From the NCBI RefSeq assembly GCF_014641945.1, contig NZ_BMIJ01000002.1:275926-339925 (forward strand): a stretch of DNA of 64,000 nt, given 5' to 3'. Made by a program: the position numbers and the translations under genes. Below, in pieces: positions 45,812-54,815 of the stretch. The DNA is from Marinobacterium zhoushanense. Lineage in GTDB: Bacteria; Pseudomonadota; Gammaproteobacteria; Pseudomonadales; Balneatricaceae. The notes under the pieces are model-generated. The model was not told the DNA's origin. It did not search any database and saw only the letters and a program-made list of their open reading frames with translations. How positions within the stretch are numbered: the stretch's first letter is position 1; each line of letters opens with the position of its first letter.

Positions 45812-48800
45812 GCGCTCACCTCATGCAGCTGCACGTACGGGTCGGTGCTTCGACCGGCATCGGTGCCGCTGTTCAGTCGCTTGAGCAACTCGACACGCTG
45901 CACTTGGGCTTTTTCGTACGCCTTCTCTTTCACCGGACCGTAACCGCGGATGGCGGCGGGCAGTTGCGCCAGCTGGCAGGCGGCATCGTAGTTTGCAGCG
46001 CTGAGCTGGGTCAGGATCAGCTGAATATCGGCCTCGTACTCGGTGATCAGGCGCAGCTCCAGGCGGCGGTCGGCACTGTAGGTGAAGGGATCCAGCACCG
46101 TGCCACGCAGGCCGCGAAGGCCGGCCAGCAGCCGGAACAGCGGCAGCATGCGCTTGCCTGCGAACTTGCGCTTGCGCGGACGCCCGGTGGCCGGGTCGAG
46201 TCGGGAGATCAGCGGCGGCGCCAGGTTGAACTCCAGCTCGAACTCACCCTCGAACTGCTCCGCTAGTTGCTGACGGAAGCTGTCGGAGGATAGCTGACGC
46301 GCGACCTCGTACTCATCCTTGTAGGCCAGCAGCTTGCTGTAGTACTCGGCCACGGCCCCCGTTAATCTGAGAGGCAGACGGCTGCCCTTGCCCAGCGACT
46401 GCTCGGCCTGCCGCACCTGATTCACCCGTTCGAGATAGCGCTGTGCCAGCGCCTCGTTCTGGTACTCGCGCAGGTGCTGCATCTCGCGCTCGACCAGCTG
46501 GTTGAGGCTGGGTAGCAGCTTCAACGTCTGTACGCTGGCATCCGGGTCGACCAGGGTTTCGACCCGGGTCAGGTCGAACGCGGCACGGCGGCCCCAGAGG
46601 AACGCCTGCTTGTTTGCCTCGACCGAGGCGCCGTTAAGCTCGATGGCGCGTTCGATCGACTGGCGGCGGAGCGGAATCAACCCGCGCTGCCAGGCGTAAC
46701 CGATGCAGAACAGGTTCACCGCCATGCCATCGCCAAGCAGTCGGGTGGCCAGACGGGTGGCGTCGAGACAGTAGCTACCGCCAACCACGGCGGTATCGCA
46801 GATCACCTGCTGCATCTGCGCAGTGGGCACCTGCAGGTCCGGGTCGCGGGTGAACGCCGCCGGCATGGTTTCGTGGTTGTTCACCACCACGCGGCTGCGC
46901 TGGCGCTCCAGCTTGCCCAGCGCCTCTTCGCTGGCGCCGACCATCAGGTCGAAACCGATCATCAGGTCGGTCTCACCGGCCGGGATGCGCACGGTGTGGA
47001 TCTGCTCCTGGCTCGGGGCGATGCGGATATGGCTCATCACCGCGCCGAATTTCTGCGCCAGGCCGATCTGGTCCAGCACCCCGGCGCCCTTGCCCTCCAG
47101 GTGTGCCGCCATGCCCAGCAGGGCGCTGACGGTGACCACGCCGGTGCCGCCGACACCGGTGAGCAGGATGTTGTAGGGCTGTGCCCTCTCTACCAGCGGC
47201 GGTAGTCGCGGCTCCGGCAGTTCCGGGAAGCTGGCATTCTTGCCAACCAGTTCCGGCTTGCGCAGCTTGCCACCCTTTACGGTGACGAAGCTGGGACAGA
47301 AACCGCGGACGCAGCTGAAGTCCTTGTTACAGGCGGACTGGTCGATACTGCGTTTGCGCCCGCGCTCGGTCTCCTCCGGCAGTAGTGACAGGCAGTTGGA
47401 CTGCACGCCGCAGTCACCACAGCCTTCACACACCTCGGTGTTGATCACCACGCGCTGCTCGGGATCGCTCATCTTGCCGCGCTTGCGGCGACGACGCTTC
47501 TCGGCGGCACAGGTCTGGTCATAGATCATCGCGGTACAGCCGGGGATCTCACGCAGCTCCATCTGCACCGCCGCGAGGTCATCGCGGTGGTGGAAGGTGA
47601 CACCGTCGGCAAAATCGGCACGGCTCGGATACTTGTCCGGCTCGTCGCTGACCAGCGCGATGCGGCGCACCCCCTCGCCATAAAGCTGGTGGGTGATCTG
47701 CTGCACGGTCAGGGTGCCGTCGATCGGCTGGCCACCGGTCATCGCCACGGCATCGTTGTAGAGGATCTTGTAGGTGATGTTGACGCCCGCCGCCACCGAG
47801 GCGCGGATCGCCAGCAGCCCGGAGTGGAAGTAGGTACCGTCACCCAGGTTCTGGAACACATGCTTGTTGTCGGTAAACGGCGCCTGGCCGATCCAGGTCG
47901 CGCCCTCCCCGCCCATCTGGGTGAAGGTGTCGGTGCCGCGGTCCATCCAGGTCGCCATGTAGTGACAGCCGATGCCGCCCAGGGCGCGGCTGCCCTCCGG
48001 CACGGTGGTCGAGGTGTTGTGCGGGCAGCCGGAACAGAAGTGCGGGGTACGCTCCAGCAGCGCCCGCGGTTGTGCCAGCTCCGCCTCCTTGTCATTCAGG
48101 AAGGCCAGGCGCTGCTGCATCTGCTCGCTGGTATAGAAACCCTGGATGCGCGAAGCGATGGCCCGGGCGATCATCGCCGGGGTCAGCTCCGACAGTGGGG
48201 TGACCAGTTCAGCCAACTGCTCGTCACGCTTGCCGACCACGCGCGGACGCCGGTCGTCCTGCCAACTGTACAGCTGGGTTTTCAGCTGATCCTCGATCAG
48301 GCCGCGCTTCTCCTCGATCACCAGTATCTCGTCGAGGCCCTGTGCAAACTCACGGATCCCCTCCGGCTCCAGCGGCCAGGTCATCGCTACCTTGTACAGT
48401 CCGATACCGAGCGATGCCGCCAGCTCGTGGCTGATACCCAGATCTTCCAGCGCCTGCAGCACGTCCAGGTAGGACTTGCCGGTGGTGACGATGCCTAAAC
48501 GGGGTTGCGCAGGCTGAATCACGATGCAGTCGAGGCGGTTGGCGCGGCAGAACGCCTGGGCCGCGGCCAGCTTGTAGTTGAGCAGCCGCGCCTCCTGCTG
48601 CAGTGGCCGATCCGGCCAGCGTGCGTTGAGGCCATCGGCGGGCAGCTCGAAATCGGTGGGATAGATGATCTCCAGCCGCTGCTGATCCAGGTTCGCCGAG
48701 ATCGCCGAGTCCATCACCTCGGCCAGTGCCTTGAAGCCAACCCAGCAGCCGCTGAAGCGGGACATCGCCCAGCCGTACAGGCCGAGATCGAGCATCTCCT

Positions 48801-49386
48801 GGATGCCGGAGGGGTAGAGTACCGGCATCATCGCATCGGCGAAGGCGTAATCGCTCTGATGCGGCAGGGTGGAGGATTTGCAGGCGTGGTCATCACCGGC
48901 CACGGCGAGGACACCGCCGTAGGGCGAGGTACCGAAGGCGTTGGCGTGCTTGAACACGTCGCCGGTGCGGTCCACACCCGGGCCCTTGCCGTACCAGAGG
49001 CCGAACACGCCGTCGTATTTCGCACCCTCGAACACATTGACCTGCTGCGAACCCCAGACCGCGGTGGCGCCCAGGTCCTCGTTCACACCGGGCTGGAAGG
49101 TGATGTTGTACTTTTTCAGGTAGTCGCGCACCTGCCACAGGGTCTTGTCGAACCCGCCCAAGGGCGAGCCGCGGTAACCGGAGATGAAACCGGCGGTGTT
49201 GAGCCCGGCGGCGCGGTCGCGCTCGGCCTGCAGCATCGGCAGACGCGCCAGCGCCTGGCTGCCGGTGATATAGACCCGGCCGGAGGTTTTTTCCCACTTG
49301 TCCTGGAGACTCACTGAATCGAGAGTCACCGTATCGAGAGTAACGGGCTCAGAGGTAGCTGAGTCCAGAGTCACGGAATTTTGCAT
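45808..49386 (-). CDS. Indolepyruvate ferredoxin oxidoreductase, fused alpha-gamma form
   Basis: 1192 residues. Thiamine-pyrophosphate enzyme converting aryl- or branched-chain 2-oxo acids to acyl-CoA and CO2 with reduced ferredoxin. N-terminal pyrimidine domain ([11 protein letters not shown]), a TPP-binding part with [16 protein letters not shown] and [10 protein letters not shown], a [4Fe-4S] segment ([13 protein letters not shown] and a second Cys cluster, CVRGFC), then the gamma-type domain ([15 protein letters not shown]). The fused form is typical of aerobic proteobacteria. Residues 1-27 carry a repeated VTLD/S unit not expected in the family. GGGAG precedes the ATG. Confidence 0.92.
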   Translation of the reverse strand: MQNSVTLDSATSEPVTLDTVTLDSVSLQDKWEKTSGRVYITGSQALARLPMLQAERDRAAGLNTAGFISGYRGSPLGGFDKTLWQVRDYLKKYNITFQPGVNEDLGATAVWGSQQVNVFEGAKYDGVFGLWYGKGPGVDRTGDVFKHANAFGTSPYGGVLAVAGDDHACKSSTLPHQSDYAFADAMMPVLYPSGIQEMLDLGLYGWAMSRFSGCWVGFKALAEVMDSAISANLDQQRLEIIYPTDFELPADGLNARWPDRPLQQEARLLNYKLAAAQAFCRANRLDCIVIQPAQPRLGIVTTGKSYLDVLQALEDLGISHELAASLGIGLYKVAMTWPLEPEGIREFAQGLDEILVIEEKRGLIEDQLKTQLYSWQDDRRPRVVGKRDEQLAELVTPLSELTPAMIARAIASRIQGFYTSEQMQQRLAFLNDKEAELAQPRALLERTPHFCSGCPHNTSTTVPEGSRALGGIGCHYMATWMDRGTDTFTQMGGEGATWIGQAPFTDNKHVFQNLGDGTYFHSGLLAIRASVAAGVNITYKILYNDAVAMTGGQPIDGTLTVQQITHQLYGEGVRRIALVSDEPDKYPSRADFADGVTFHHRDDLAAVQMELREIPGCTAMIYDQTCAAEKRRRRKRGKMSDPEQRVVINTEVCEGCGDCGVQSNCLSLLPEETERGRKRSIDQSACNKDFSCVRGFCPSFVTVKGGKLRKPELVGKNASFPELPEPRLPPLVERAQPYNILLTGVGGTGVVTVSALLGMAAHLEGKGAGVLDQIGLAQKFGAVMSHIRIAPSQEQIHTVRIPAGETDLMIGFDLMVGASEEALGKLERQRSRVVVNNHETMPAAFTRDPDLQVPTAQMQQVICDTAVVGGSYCLDATRLATRLLGDGMAVNLFCIGYAWQRGLIPLRRQSIERAIELNGASVEANKQAFLWGRRAAFDLTRVETLVDPDASVQTLKLLPSLNQLVEREMQHLREYQNEALAQRYLERVNQVRQAEQSLGKGSRLPLRLTGAVAEYYSKLLAYKDEYEVARQLSSDSFRQQLAEQFEGEFELEFNLAPPLISRLDPATGRPRKRKFAGKRMLPLFRLLAGLRGLRGTVLDPFTYSADRRLELRLITEYEADIQLILTQLSAANYDAACQLAQLPAAIRGYGPVKEKAYEKAQVQRVELLKRLNSGTDAGRSTDPYVQLHEVSA

Positions 49387-49780
49387 ATGATCGCTCCCGG
49401 TCCTGAGCGGCAGCTGTAAAGCCGCCTGAAGCAGGACGTACCGATGAAAAGTCGAATGAACTTAAGGTGGACGGATTAGCGTCGCGGTGAATGTTCAGTT
49501 CGGGAGCTTGATATGCCGCCGGATACGACCGGCTGTAGAAGAGAGCACGCTGAAAGTGTGGCTGTAACGCAGAGATTGAGCATCATAACGAGCTACCTAT
49601 AACCGCAGCTGGATCACAGCGTTGGCTTCCTGTTGTTGTTATTGTACCGGCAGGGATACGCCGATCATGTACAGCTCAACCGCCTGGGTCAGGCGATTCA
49701 GCGACCAACAGTATAGGGGTTTTCCCTAGGCGTCAAGATTGAAGTTTTGATGCTTTCCAGTGATTTTTCCGGCAGAAATA
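49387..49780 (-). promoter_or_regulatory. Long leader and candidate promoter of the ferredoxin oxidoreductase operon
   Basis: On the minus strand a TTGACG (49731-49736) and TATACT (49710-49715) are separated by 15 nt, slightly short for sigma-70. The spacer holds a 5-bp inverted repeat (TAGGG..CCCTA, 49714-49728) that could bind a regulator. About 320 nt lie between this and the ATG with no convincing gene. A tiny frame encoding nine residues (MIGVSLPVQ) starts soon after the promoter. Confidence 0.45.
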
Positions 49781-49802
49781 AAAAAGGGGGCCTAAAGCCC
49801 CC
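49781..49802 (-). terminator. Intrinsic terminator of the benABCD operon
   Basis: Minus-strand stem GGGGGC / GCCCCC with a five-base loop and at least five following T residues, 13 nt past the benD stop. Confidence 0.92.
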
Positions 49803-49815
49803 AAACAGCAATATC

Positions 49816-50601
49816 TCAACCCAGATCGCCACCGCCCACCGGCAGTACCGTGCCGGTGATATAGGACGCATCGTCGGAGGCCAGGAACAGGATCGCGCTG
49901 GCCTGTTCCTCCGGTGTGCTGTAACGCTTCATAAAGGTGGAGTCGATGGTCTGGTCGACGATCTGCTGATACCAAACCTTCTCCTGTTCCGACTGCTGAG
50001 CGGTGTTCCTGGGGATACGACGCTCGCCCACATCGGTGCCGCCCGGAGCGACAGCGTTAACCCGGATACCGTGTTGCGAGTTTTCAAATGCCATGCACAC
50101 GGTCATCGCGTTGACGCCGCCCTTGGCCGCGGCATAAGGCACACGGTTCAAACCGCGGGTAGCGATCGACGACACGTTGACGATGGCACCACCACCCTGC
50201 GCCTGCATTGGCTTGAGCACGGCATGACAACACCAGAGCGTGGGGAACAGCGAGCGCCGCACCTCGGCTTCGATCTGCTCCTCTTCATAGGCTTCGTAAG
50301 GCTTGGCCCAGATGGTACCGCCCACGTTATTGACCAGGATATCGATGCGGCCGAAGCGGCTGACCGCGCCGTCGATGGCGCGGCAGCAGTCCGGGTACTG
50401 CTCCAGATCCGCCGTTTCCACGTGCACGGCGACGGCTCCGGCGGCTTCCGCCTCCTGCGCCACCTCGTGGACGATCTCGGAGCGATCGACCAGCACCAGC
50501 TCGGCGCCTTCTGCCGCCATCTGCAGCGCCACCGCCCGGCCGATGCCCTGGGCCGCACCGGTGATCACCGCCACCTTGTTCTCAAATCGTGCTGCTCTCA
50601 T
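49816..50601 (-). CDS. benD: cis-Dihydrodiol benzoate dehydrogenase (BenD)
   Basis: 261-residue short-chain dehydrogenase that converts 1,6-dihydroxycyclohexa-2,4-diene-1-carboxylate to catechol with loss of CO2 and NADH formation. SDR motifs: TGAAQGIGRA, NNVGGTIWAKPYEAY (a BenD-typical segment), VSSIATRG and YAAAKGG. It begins 13 nt after the benC stop and ends the ben operon, followed by a terminator. No equivalent is needed for the ant enzyme, whose product loses its groups spontaneously. Confidence 0.93.
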   Translation of the reverse strand: MRAARFENKVAVITGAAQGIGRAVALQMAAEGAELVLVDRSEIVHEVAQEAEAAGAVAVHVETADLEQYPDCCRAIDGAVSRFGRIDILVNNVGGTIWAKPYEAYEEEQIEAEVRRSLFPTLWCCHAVLKPMQAQGGGAIVNVSSIATRGLNRVPYAAAKGGVNAMTVCMAFENSQHGIRVNAVAPGGTDVGERRIPRNTAQQSEQEKVWYQQIVDQTIDSTFMKRYSTPEEQASAILFLASDDASYITGTVLPVGGGDLG

Positions 50602-50614
50602 AGCCGGTCACCCC

Positions 50615-51628
50615 TCAGTGGCTTGCCGCGAACTTCTCGTAGTGGAAACTGACCGGCTGTATGCCCTTGGCTTCGATGAAGCCGTTGACCGCCTCAACCA
50701 TCGGCGGCGGACCGCACAGGTAGATATCCACCTCGCCTGCGTTCAGATGGGACGGTTCGATATGGTCGGTCACGTAGCCCTTGCGAGGCCAGTCGCTCTC
50801 GGGCGAGGCAACACAGGCACTGAAGCTGAAGTTGTCGATCTCGGCAGCGAAGGCCTCCAGTTTCTCCAGCTCGACCAAGTCGAAATCGTGGGTCACGCCG
50901 TAGATCAGGTGCACCGGGTGTTCGCTGCCGCAGGCGCGGATCTTGTCCAGCATCGCCAGGAAGGGTGCGAGTCCCGTACCCCCGGCCAGCATCAACACCG
51001 GACGCTTGATATCGCGCAGGTAGAAGGAGCCGAACGGACCGCGCAGGGTCAGCCTGTCACCCACCTTGGCCTGTTCGGCCATAAAGCCGCTCATCAGGCC
51101 ACCGGGCACGACGCGGATCAGGAAGGAGACCGATTCATCCTGCTCTCTGACCATGGAGCTGAAGGAGTAGGCGCGGGTCTGATCGGTGCCGGGTACCTGC
51201 ACGTTGACGTACTGGCCGGGCAGGAAATGCAGGGCGCGGACCTGGTCACCGGCGACGGTAAAGCTCAGCGTCGACTGCGACAATCGGTTGATCTCGGTGA
51301 GTTCACCGTGCACGTCGGCCTGCTGACTGCGCACGCAGACCTCGGACGAGGCGGGAACGGTCACCACGCAATCGCTCTCCGGCACCATGCAGCAGGTCAG
51401 CACGTAGCGCTGTTCTGCCTCATGATCGGACAGGGCGTCGTCGATATAGCCGTCCATCGCGTATTCGCCGGATTCGCAGTGGCACTTGCAGGTGCCGCAG
51501 GCGCCGTCACGGCAATCCATCGGGATATTCAGACCGGAACGGTAGGCGGCATCGGCCACCGACTCTCCGGGCAGGGTTTGAATGAACCGGGTTACACCAT
51601 CTTCGAAGTTGAGCGCTACTTTATGCAT
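50615..51628 (-). CDS. benC: Benzoate 1,2-dioxygenase reductase (BenC)
   Basis: 337 residues: [2Fe-2S] ferredoxin domain (Cys39, Cys44, Cys47 in CRDGACGTC and a fourth Cys near 79), FAD domain with RAYSFSS, and NAD domain with LAGGTGLAPFLAML and CGPPPMVEAV. It reduces the BenAB oxygenase with NADH. It is paralogous to AntC at 37477; both end in YEKF/FEKF-type tails. The gap to benB is 78 nt. Confidence 0.93.
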   Translation of the reverse strand: MHKVALNFEDGVTRFIQTLPGESVADAAYRSGLNIPMDCRDGACGTCKCHCESGEYAMDGYIDDALSDHEAEQRYVLTCCMVPESDCVVTVPASSEVCVRSQQADVHGELTEINRLSQSTLSFTVAGDQVRALHFLPGQYVNVQVPGTDQTRAYSFSSMVREQDESVSFLIRVVPGGLMSGFMAEQAKVGDRLTLRGPFGSFYLRDIKRPVLMLAGGTGLAPFLAMLDKIRACGSEHPVHLIYGVTHDFDLVELEKLEAFAAEIDNFSFSACVASPESDWPRKGYVTDHIEPSHLNAGEVDIYLCGPPPMVEAVNGFIEAKGIQPVSFHYEKFAASH

Positions 51629-51706
51629 TTTCAGCTACCTCGGCCCCCTTTGAGGCGCCGGCCAGGCGGCGTCTCAAGGGTGCTCGTTATTATGGGTTCA
51701 CGGGTA

Positions 51707-52201
51707 TCAGAGGTGGTACACGTCGACCACGTGGTGGATGCAGTCGTTCTTGATCACCACCTTCTTGCGCTTGATCTTCAGCGCACCGTCATCGCCACGG
51801 ACCAGGGTCAGGTGCGCGCTGCCGTAGTAGGTATCGGTGGTCTTGTAGCGATAGCTGTTGGTCAGCCAGCTATAGCGCACCTCGGCATCGTTCTCGGATG
51901 AGGTCAGCAGCTCGATATTGCTGAGCATGTGCTGGGTACGCGGTTCCGGCAGGCTGGAGGCGCTGGAGCGCTCGGTCTTGATGCGGAACACGCGGTCCTC
52001 CAGACCATCGCGACGGGCGTAGTAGACCAGCGAGATCTCGCTCTGCGGATCGGTGGTCAATTCGCCATCGTCATCCCAGCTGGGTACCCAGTACTCGGCC
52101 TCCTTGTCGTAATGTGCGAGCCAGGCATCCCACTGCTTGTCATCCAATGCACGGCTCTCGGAGTAGAGGAAATTGCGTACCTGTTCGTATGTAATGCTCA
52201 T
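51707..52201 (-). CDS. benB: Benzoate 1,2-dioxygenase small subunit (BenB)
   Basis: 164-residue beta subunit of the Rieske oxygenase with the family segments NFLYSESRALDDKQWDAWL, SLVYYARRDGLEDRVFRIKTE and the ending HHVVDVYHL. It sits 10 nt after benA. The role is structural. Confidence 0.93.
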   Translation of the reverse strand: MSITYEQVRNFLYSESRALDDKQWDAWLAHYDKEAEYWVPSWDDDGELTTDPQSEISLVYYARRDGLEDRVFRIKTERSSASSLPEPRTQHMLSNIELLTSSENDAEVRYSWLTNSYRYKTTDTYYGSAHLTLVRGDDGALKIKRKKVVIKNDCIHHVVDVYHL

Positions 52202-52211
52202 CTCGGTCTCC

Positions 52212-53558
52212 TTATGCCTCTTCCTGCTCTTCGTTAACAGCGTCGGTCAGTGTTTGGGTCCAGTAGCGGTGCTGCACGGTGTACAGCCCTTCGTCCTCGG
52301 ACTTGGCACCACTGAGTACCGGGTGAATACCCAGCGCTTTGGCATCCTCATCCGGCCCCTGGATCCAGTGCTCGGCACCGCGACACATGTCATTCCACGG
52401 CAGGGAGCTGGCCTTGAACCCCTCCTGACAGGCGCGGAACTCCTCCAGGTCGTCTGGCGTTGCCATACCCGAGGCGTTGAAGAAATCCTCGTACTGACGG
52501 ATACGGTGGGCACGGGCTTCGGCGCTCTCACCTTTCGGCGCGATGCAGTAGATGGTGACCTCGGTCTTGTCGACGGAGATCGGTCGCCACATGCGGATCT
52601 GCGAGCTGAACTGGTCCATCAGGAACACATTCGGGTAGAGACAGAGGTTACGCAGGTTGCCGATCATCCAGTCGGCGCGCGCTTCACCATACTTCTCGAC
52701 CAGTTCGTCGCGGCGCTCGTAGAGCGGGCGGTCCTGCGGGTTGGGCCAGCGCATCCAGAGCAGGATATGGCCCTGTTCGAACGCATAGAAACCGCCCTTC
52801 TGTTTGTTCCAGGTGGAGGCATCCATCGCCTTGACGTCGTCGATCGACATCCCTGCCTTACGCCGGCCGGTGGTGGCGACGTAGTTCCAGTGGGTGGCGG
52901 AGACGTGGTAACCGTCGGCACCGTTTTCCGCCTGTACCTTCCAGTTGCCGTCGTAGGTATAGGTAGAGGAACCGCGCAGCACCTCGAGTCCTTCCGGTGA
53001 CTGATCGACAATCATGTCGATGATCTTGGCCGCTTCGCCCAGGTGCTCTTTCAGCGGTTTGACGTCCGCTTTCAGGCTGCCGAACAGGAAGCCGCGGTAG
53101 GATTCAAAACGGGGTACCTTTTTCAGGTCGTGCGAGCCGTCGCAGTTGAAGGAAGCGGGGTAACCGGCTTCTTCCGGATCCTTGACCTTGACCAGCTTGC
53201 CGTCGTTGTTGAAGCTCCAGCCGTGGAAGGGGCAGGTATGCACTGCCTTGTTGCCCTTCTTCTTGCGGCACAACACGGCGCCGCGATGGCTGCAGGCGTT
53301 GATGTAGCAGTTCAGCTCGCCCTCTTTGTTGCGCGAGATGAAGATCGGCTGGCGACCGATGAAGCCGGTGAAGTAGTCGTTCTTGTTCGGGATCTGGCTT
53401 TCGTGGGCCAGGAAGATCCAGTTGCCCTCGAAGATGTGCTTCATCTCCAGTTCGAACAGCTCTTCGTCGGTGAACATCTCACGACGGCAGCGATAAAGAC
53501 CTTGCTCTTTATCCTCTTCCATCATGCTGCTTAGCTTGGTAATCAGATCTTGATGCAT
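52212..53558 (-). CDS. benA: Benzoate 1,2-dioxygenase large subunit (BenA)
   Basis: 448 residues. Rieske ligands Cys89/His91 (NACSHRG) and Cys109/His112 (CPFHGW). The mononuclear iron site lies in [17 protein letters not shown] with the Asp in [13 protein letters not shown]. It adds O2 to benzoate to form the cis-dihydrodiol. AGGAGGG lies upstream of the ATG at 53558. Promoter elements 26-88 nt upstream match the TOL Pm layout. Substituted benzoates (toluate, XylX) are an alternative; the family cannot be split by eye. Confidence 0.93.
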   Translation of the reverse strand: MHQDLITKLSSMMEEDKEQGLYRCRREMFTDEELFELEMKHIFEGNWIFLAHESQIPNKNDYFTGFIGRQPIFISRNKEGELNCYINACSHRGAVLCRKKKGNKAVHTCPFHGWSFNNDGKLVKVKDPEEAGYPASFNCDGSHDLKKVPRFESYRGFLFGSLKADVKPLKEHLGEAAKIIDMIVDQSPEGLEVLRGSSTYTYDGNWKVQAENGADGYHVSATHWNYVATTGRRKAGMSIDDVKAMDASTWNKQKGGFYAFEQGHILLWMRWPNPQDRPLYERRDELVEKYGEARADWMIGNLRNLCLYPNVFLMDQFSSQIRMWRPISVDKTEVTIYCIAPKGESAEARAHRIRQYEDFFNASGMATPDDLEEFRACQEGFKASSLPWNDMCRGAEHWIQGPDEDAKALGIHPVLSGAKSEDEGLYTVQHRYWTQTLTDAVNEEQEEA

Positions 53559-53583
53559 GGGGTGCCCTCCTTCTTTTTAAATC

Positions 53584-53646
53584 AGATTAGGGCTGTGGGG
53601 AATAAGCCACTATCCACTGAGCGCTATCCTTTATCCCCTGGTTGCA
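53584..53646 (-). promoter_or_regulatory. Pm-type benA promoter with tandem BenR/XylS operators
   Basis: Minus strand: a distal perfect TGCA-N6-GGATA at 53632-53646, a 6 nt gap, a proximal AGCG-N6-GGATA at 53611-53625, a 21 nt spacer and a -10-like TAATCT at 53584-53589. As I recall the TOL Pm promoter, it has the same 6 nt gap and 21 nt spacer. The regulator at 60346 is of the BenR/XylS family, so it is the likely activator. Confidence 0.82.
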
Positions 53647-53712
53647 GCCTACGAAAATTCCTGTTTAAAAAATGGATAGGATTCGGACGTATACTCAAAA
53701 ACATTCGGACAT

Positions 53713-53739
53713 AAAAAAGGCCTCCCGTAATGGGAGGCC
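53713..53739 (-). terminator. Intrinsic terminator after the broken catechol 2,3-dioxygenase
   Basis: Minus-strand stem GGCCTCCC / GGGAGGCC with a five-base loop and six T residues. It separates this gene from the benA promoter. Confidence 0.92.
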
Positions 53740-53763
53740 AAATAACAAGCACTGGAACTGATG

Positions 53764-54555
53764 CTACACGCTATTACCGGTGATCAGGTCAAGACGGTGA
53801 GGAAACGCTCGTTGAGCACTGTCCGCATCCCAGGTGATCGGTTCGTGGTCCGGGTAGAAGTAGTCGCCACCCGCCTTCAGCACATCCTCCCAGGTCTCCA
53901 GGAAGAAGGAGGCGTGGTGGAACCTGCCCGGTTCCGGGTGATCGATAAAGGCGATATCGTGGGCCTTCATGCCGACGGTGAGGAACTGCGCCACGCGCTT
54001 GCCATCCGGCGTCATCACCTGCTCGCACAGGTCGAAGCCGAGCACGTCGCGGAACAGGTCAAAGGTCTTGTCCAGGTTCGGGCCATAGAGCAGGCAGTGA
54101 TCGAAGCGCTGCGCCTTCATCCCCTTCAGGTCACGGGGCCAGGCTTCCGGGTTGTGGTTGCCGACACCGTAGCGGCCGGTCTGGGTCTTGGTGGCGTAGA
54201 GTTCGAAGCTGTGCCCGGTGGGCGCAACGAAACGCACGCGACGGCCGCAGTCGATCAGTTCGCCGGCGGGGATATCCTCGATCTCGCAACCAAACGCGGC
54301 CAGCTCACCGCGCAGGGACTCGAGCACCGCTTCGCTGAGGACCTTGAAGCCCAAGAAATCCATGCCGGCGCTGTCCGCCTCGCGCAGCACCACGGAGAAT
54401 TTGTCCACCTCGGTCCAGCCCTTCAGGTAGACCCGGCCCTGGTCGTCGCGGTCGGTCTCGATCAGGCCGATCAGGTCGCGGTAGTGAGCAACCGCCTCAT
54501 CCATATCCAGCACCCGGATCTGCACATGGCCGGGACGTATTACACCTTTTTTCAT
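53764..54555 (-). pseudogene. Second catechol 2,3-dioxygenase copy, disrupted by two deletions
   Basis: 263 residues against 307 for the intact copy at 36504. It aligns closely up to residue 229 and keeps His153 and His214. After [10 protein letters not shown] it jumps to [10 protein letters not shown]: 40 residues are missing, including those matching His246, Tyr255 and the iron ligand Glu265. A second, out-of-frame deletion after WDAD (about 32 nt) shifts the frame; the original ending [10 protein letters not shown] is still readable in another frame, with its stop at 53784-53786. Start: Met at 54555 with AGAGGTG upstream. Without the third iron ligand it should be inactive. It still has an apparently complete promoter and terminator. 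Confidence 0.85.
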
Positions 54556-54625
54556 TGTCACACCTCTTTTATCGGTTTTATTCGCGGCGCGCCCCTTTAT
54601 TAAAAGGACACAGGGCATGAACTCG

Positions 54626-54687
54626 ATAATTAAACTCGTGGCGCGACGGGGAAATCCATTTACTGCAACTCCTATCCACCCTATGCA
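54626..54687 (-). promoter_or_regulatory. Tandem BenR/XylS-like operators for the second dioxygenase gene
   Basis: Minus strand: perfect distal TGCA-N6-GGATA at 54673-54687, a 5 nt gap, proximal TGCA-N6-GGATT at 54653-54667, a 21 nt spacer and -10-like AATTAT at 54626-54631. Confidence 0.75.
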
Positions 54688-54713
54688 GTTTCGACATAGG
54701 GATAGTGGACAGT

Positions 54714-54776
54714 TGCAGTTTATGGACATTGGTGTGCATCTGGCGGCTATTGATCCAGATCAGCTTTCTTTCTAAT
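54714..54776 (+). promoter_or_regulatory. Pm-type promoter with tandem BenR/XylS operators for the ABC importer
   Basis: Plus strand: distal TGCA-N6-GGACA at 54714-54728, a 6 nt gap, perfect proximal TGCA-N6-GGCTA at 54735-54749, a 21 nt spacer and a -10 TCTAAT at 54771-54776. It is back to back with the operators of the broken dioxygenase gene. Confidence 0.82.
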
Positions 54777-54815
54777 CGACCTTGAATAAAAACAAATACA
54801 ACCGAGAGGTCACAG

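Noticed and set aside
49387..49700. Short leader frames before the ferredoxin oxidoreductase gene, one with a lipobox-like LSAC
   Set aside because: Lengths of 9 and 36 codons without good ribosome binding sites; no attenuator hairpins pair with them.
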